Assembly: GCA_900554595.1 (NCBI GenBank)
Contig: USHZ01000110.1
Coordinates: 1 to 6,909 of the forward strand
Reading direction: 5' to 3'
Length of the DNA stretch: 6,909 bases
From: an uncultured Collinsella sp.
GTDB lineage: Bacteria; Actinomycetota; Coriobacteriia; Coriobacteriales; Coriobacteriaceae
Program-made: the position numbers and the translations under genes
Part shown: in pieces, positions 5,472-6,909 of the stretch
Numbering within the stretch: position 1 is the stretch's first letter
Layout of the letters: the number at the start of each line of letters is the position of its first letter
Notes under the pieces: generated by a model
What the model was told of the DNA's origin: nothing
Databases searched by the model: none
What the model saw: the letters and a program-made list of their open reading frames with translations, nothing else

Positions 5472-5498
5472 ATGGGGCGGCGCTTAGCGTCGCCTCGT
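5472..5498 (+). terminator. Hairpin after thyA-folA, possible weak terminator
   Basis: GGGGCGGCG (5474-5482) pairs with CGTCGCCTC (5488-5496) around a CTTAG loop, with two G-U pairs. One A-T and one more G-U pair at the base extend it to 11 bp. The following GTTTGGT is a poor U tract, so termination may be partial. It lies 40 nt after the folA stop and 43 nt before the methyltransferase start. Confidence 0.45.
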
Positions 5499-5540
5499 TT
5501 GGTATAGATGTGCTGTAAAGAAGGGTGCGGGCTGGCTGCT

Positions 5541-6455
5541 ATGACTGATGCCGTTGAGGTGCTGCGAATCGATTCGCTCGAGGACGAGCGGCTCGATGCC
5601 TACGTGCGACTGACCGAGCGCGAGCTACGATGCGTGCTGGAGCCGCAAAAGGGTATCTTTATCGCCGAGAGTGCCAAGGTCATCGAGCGCGCGGTTCGCG
5701 CCGGATACGAGCCGGTGAGCTTTCTTTTGGGCGAGCGCTGGCTCGATCAGATGATCCCGCTGTTTGAGCGCCTGGTTGTGCGCGAGGGCGCGGGTCCGGT
5801 TCCTGTGTTCGTTGCCTCCATGGAGCTCATGGAGCAGCTGACGGGTTTTAACGTGACGCGCGGTGCGCTCGCGGCATTCCGTCGCCCGCGACAGATTCCG
5901 GTTGATGAGTTCTTGGGCGGCGTCGTCGAGGCGGCGGGGGAGCGCCCGGTGCGCGTGTGCGTGCTCGAGGGCATTGTCGACCACACCAACGTCGGCGCGA
6001 TTTTCCGCTCGGCGGCTGCGCTGAACATCGATGGCATTTTGGTGAGCCCCACTTGCTGCGATCCGCTGTACCGTCGCTCGGCCCGCGTGAGCATGGGCAC
6101 GGTGTTCCAGGTGCCCTGGACACGCATTGGCAGCGAGGCGCGCGTATGGCCGCATGATGGGCTGGCGGCGCTGCACGATGCCGGCTTTTCGTGTGCCGCC
6201 ATGGCGTTGACGGATGATTCAGTGTCGCTGGACGATCCCGTGCTGCAGGAGATTGACCGCTTGGCAATCTTTATGGGCACCGAGGGTGCTGGCTTGGGCG
6301 CCAAGACCATTGCAGGCTGCGACCGCGCCGTGCGTATTCCGATGGCGCATGGGGTCGATTCGCTCAATGTGGCCGCGGCAAGTGCTGTCGCCTTTTGGCA
6401 GCTGTGCCCGCATGTGAGCAACGAGTACCACTACCAGCCGGGGCTGTATCACTAG
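5541..6455 (+). CDS. SpoU/TrmH-family RNA 2'-O-ribose methyltransferase
   Basis: This is a SAM-dependent methyltransferase of the knotted SPOUT class that methylates a ribose 2'-OH in tRNA or rRNA; the target cannot be read from sequence. The protein has 304 residues. The N-terminal part (about 1-115) resembles the substrate-binding domain (LEDERLDAYVRLTERELR, GIFIAESAKVIERA). The C-terminal catalytic domain shows motif 1 with N150 and catalytic R156 (HTNVGAIFRSAAAL), motif 2 IFMGTEGAGL (243-252, E248) and motif 3 IPMAHGVDSLNVAAASAVAF (266-285, N276). These match the N, R, E and N positions of E. coli TrmH. The start is uncertain: ATG 5541 gives a family-like N-terminus but only a distant SD-like GAAGGG (about 15 nt). 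ATG 5508, in frame, would add MCCKEGCGLAA and has no SD. A hairpin upstream suggests its own transcription or read-through from folA. Confidence 0.9.
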   Translation: MTDAVEVLRIDSLEDERLDAYVRLTERELRCVLEPQKGIFIAESAKVIERAVRAGYEPVSFLLGERWLDQMIPLFERLVVREGAGPVPVFVASMELMEQLTGFNVTRGALAAFRRPRQIPVDEFLGGVVEAAGERPVRVCVLEGIVDHTNVGAIFRSAAALNIDGILVSPTCCDPLYRRSARVSMGTVFQVPWTRIGSEARVWPHDGLAALHDAGFSCAAMALTDDSVSLDDPVLQEIDRLAIFMGTEGAGLGAKTIAGCDRAVRIPMAHGVDSLNVAAASAVAFWQLCPHVSNEYHYQPGLYH

Positions 6456-6580
6456 GCAGATATTTCGCACCGGGCTCTGGTTCGGGGCGTTTCGGGCGAC
6501 GCTGGTCGGTGCTAAGCTGGTGTTGGCTTTGGTCTTAAATTGCCGTTTTGTTGTATGACGTACGCTAGTGGGGAGGGCGT
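6456..6580 (+). other. Intergenic region between the methyltransferase and MATE genes
   Basis: There is no clear terminator. A possible but weak promoter for the downstream gene is TTGCCG (6540-6545) with TACGCT (6561-6566) at 15 nt spacing, or TATGAC (6554-6559). GCACCG (6467-6472) and CGGTGC (6507-6512) form a 6-bp inverted repeat with a long loop. None of these is convincing alone. Confidence 0.3.
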
Positions 6581-6909
6581 GTGGCTAAGAAATCTACGGC
6601 TATCGATGTAACGCAGGGTGTCATTTGGCAACAGCTGCTGTCGCTGTGCGTCCCTATCTTCTTTAGCTCGTTTTTTCAGCAGGCCTACACGCTTATCGGT
6701 ACCTATATCGTCGGTCAGTTTGGCGGTAAGCTCGCGCTGGGTGGCATTCAGGCCACGATGGTGCTCACCGAGCTCTGTATCGGTTTTTGCGTCGGTGTGG
6801 GTGCTGGATGTGCCGTCATTACCGGTCAGTTTTTTGGTCAGCACGATGACGAGCGCTTGAGCCGATCGGTCCATACGGCCATGACACTCGCGCTGGTGGG
6901 CGGCATTGT
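6581..6909 (+). CDS. MATE-family multidrug/cation efflux transporter, N-terminal fragment (3' end outside window)
   Basis: This is a membrane antiporter of the MATE family (MatE, PF01554), which exports drugs or other organic compounds using Na+ or H+ gradients. The substrate is unknown. It starts at GTG 6581 behind GGGAGGG (6571-6577) and reads to the window end: 109 residues of about 450 expected. Family hallmarks are the pre-helix VIWQQLLSLCVPIFFSSFFQ (14-33), the QQAYTLIGTYIVGQFGGKLAL segment (33-53; compare QQLYNxxDxxIVG in relatives), the second hydrophobic helix (about 54-82) and GQFFGQHDDERLSRSVHTA (82-100), the usual loop between helices 2 and 3. The aspartate common in the QQLYN-x-x-D motif is Gly here (G40). 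It resembles the NorM/DinF-like gut-bacterial MATE group. It may be transcribed separately from the methyltransferase gene, 125 nt upstream. Confidence 0.9.
   Translation, partial: MAKKSTAIDVTQGVIWQQLLSLCVPIFFSSFFQQAYTLIGTYIVGQFGGKLALGGIQATMVLTELCIGFCVGVGAGCAVITGQFFGQHDDERLSRSVHTAMTLALVGGI

Noticed and set aside
4052..5473. Long reverse-strand open frame opposite thyA and folA
   Set aside because: It covers two certain genes on the other strand and has no family features or clear SD.
6467..6512. Inverted repeat GCACCG/CGGTGC before the MATE gene as a terminator or riboswitch
   Set aside because: It has only six pairs, a 34-nt loop and no U tract, and no conserved riboswitch pattern is visible.
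1..6909. CRISPR array, insertion sequence, prophage or defence system
   Set aside because: There are no regularly spaced repeats, transposase, integrase or defence-type genes. Base composition looks uniform, and gene content is housekeeping apart from the DUF134-NifX gene.

Overview
This 6.9 kb window is GC-rich chromosomal DNA (roughly 60% G+C by eye) with closely packed genes, mostly ATG or GTG starts and recognisable Shine-Dalgarno (SD) sites. Gene order and protein style suggest a Gram-positive anaerobe. My best guess is a gut Coriobacteriia member (Collinsella-like); this is an inference from recollection, not a database result.

Layout. Positions 1-3003 carry a forward-strand cluster: the 3' end of smc (chromosome condensation), then ftsY (signal recognition particle receptor) and ffh (SRP GTPase). 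smc and ftsY overlap by one base, and ftsY and ffh are 10 nt apart, so this looks like one operon. It ends in a strong hairpin terminator at 3029-3060. Next, on the reverse strand, comes a single gene (3888-3124) fusing a DUF134 helix-turn-helix domain to a NifX/NifB-type FeMo-cofactor-family domain with a His/Cys-rich tail. It converges on ffh and diverges from thyA. The 166-nt divergent region holds two near-identical TGRCATATGTCA palindromes 53 bp apart, which are candidate operators.

Positions 4055-5431 carry thyA (Bacillus subtilis ThyA/phage phi3T-like thymidylate synthase) and folA (dihydrofolate reductase), an adjacent pair that makes dTMP and recycles the dihydrofolate released. A hairpin at 5472-5498 separates them from a SpoU/TrmH-family RNA 2'-O-ribose methyltransferase (5541-6455). 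The window ends inside a MATE-family efflux transporter gene (starts at 6581, GTG).

Most of the window is housekeeping. The least ordinary part is the DUF134-NifX fusion. It contains a near-perfect internal SD sequence with ideal spacing to an in-frame ATG exactly at the domain boundary, so the gene may yield both a DNA-binding fusion and a free metal-binding domain. Together with the paired palindromes at its own promoter, this suggests an autoregulated metal- or cofactor-responsive switch. That model is inference.
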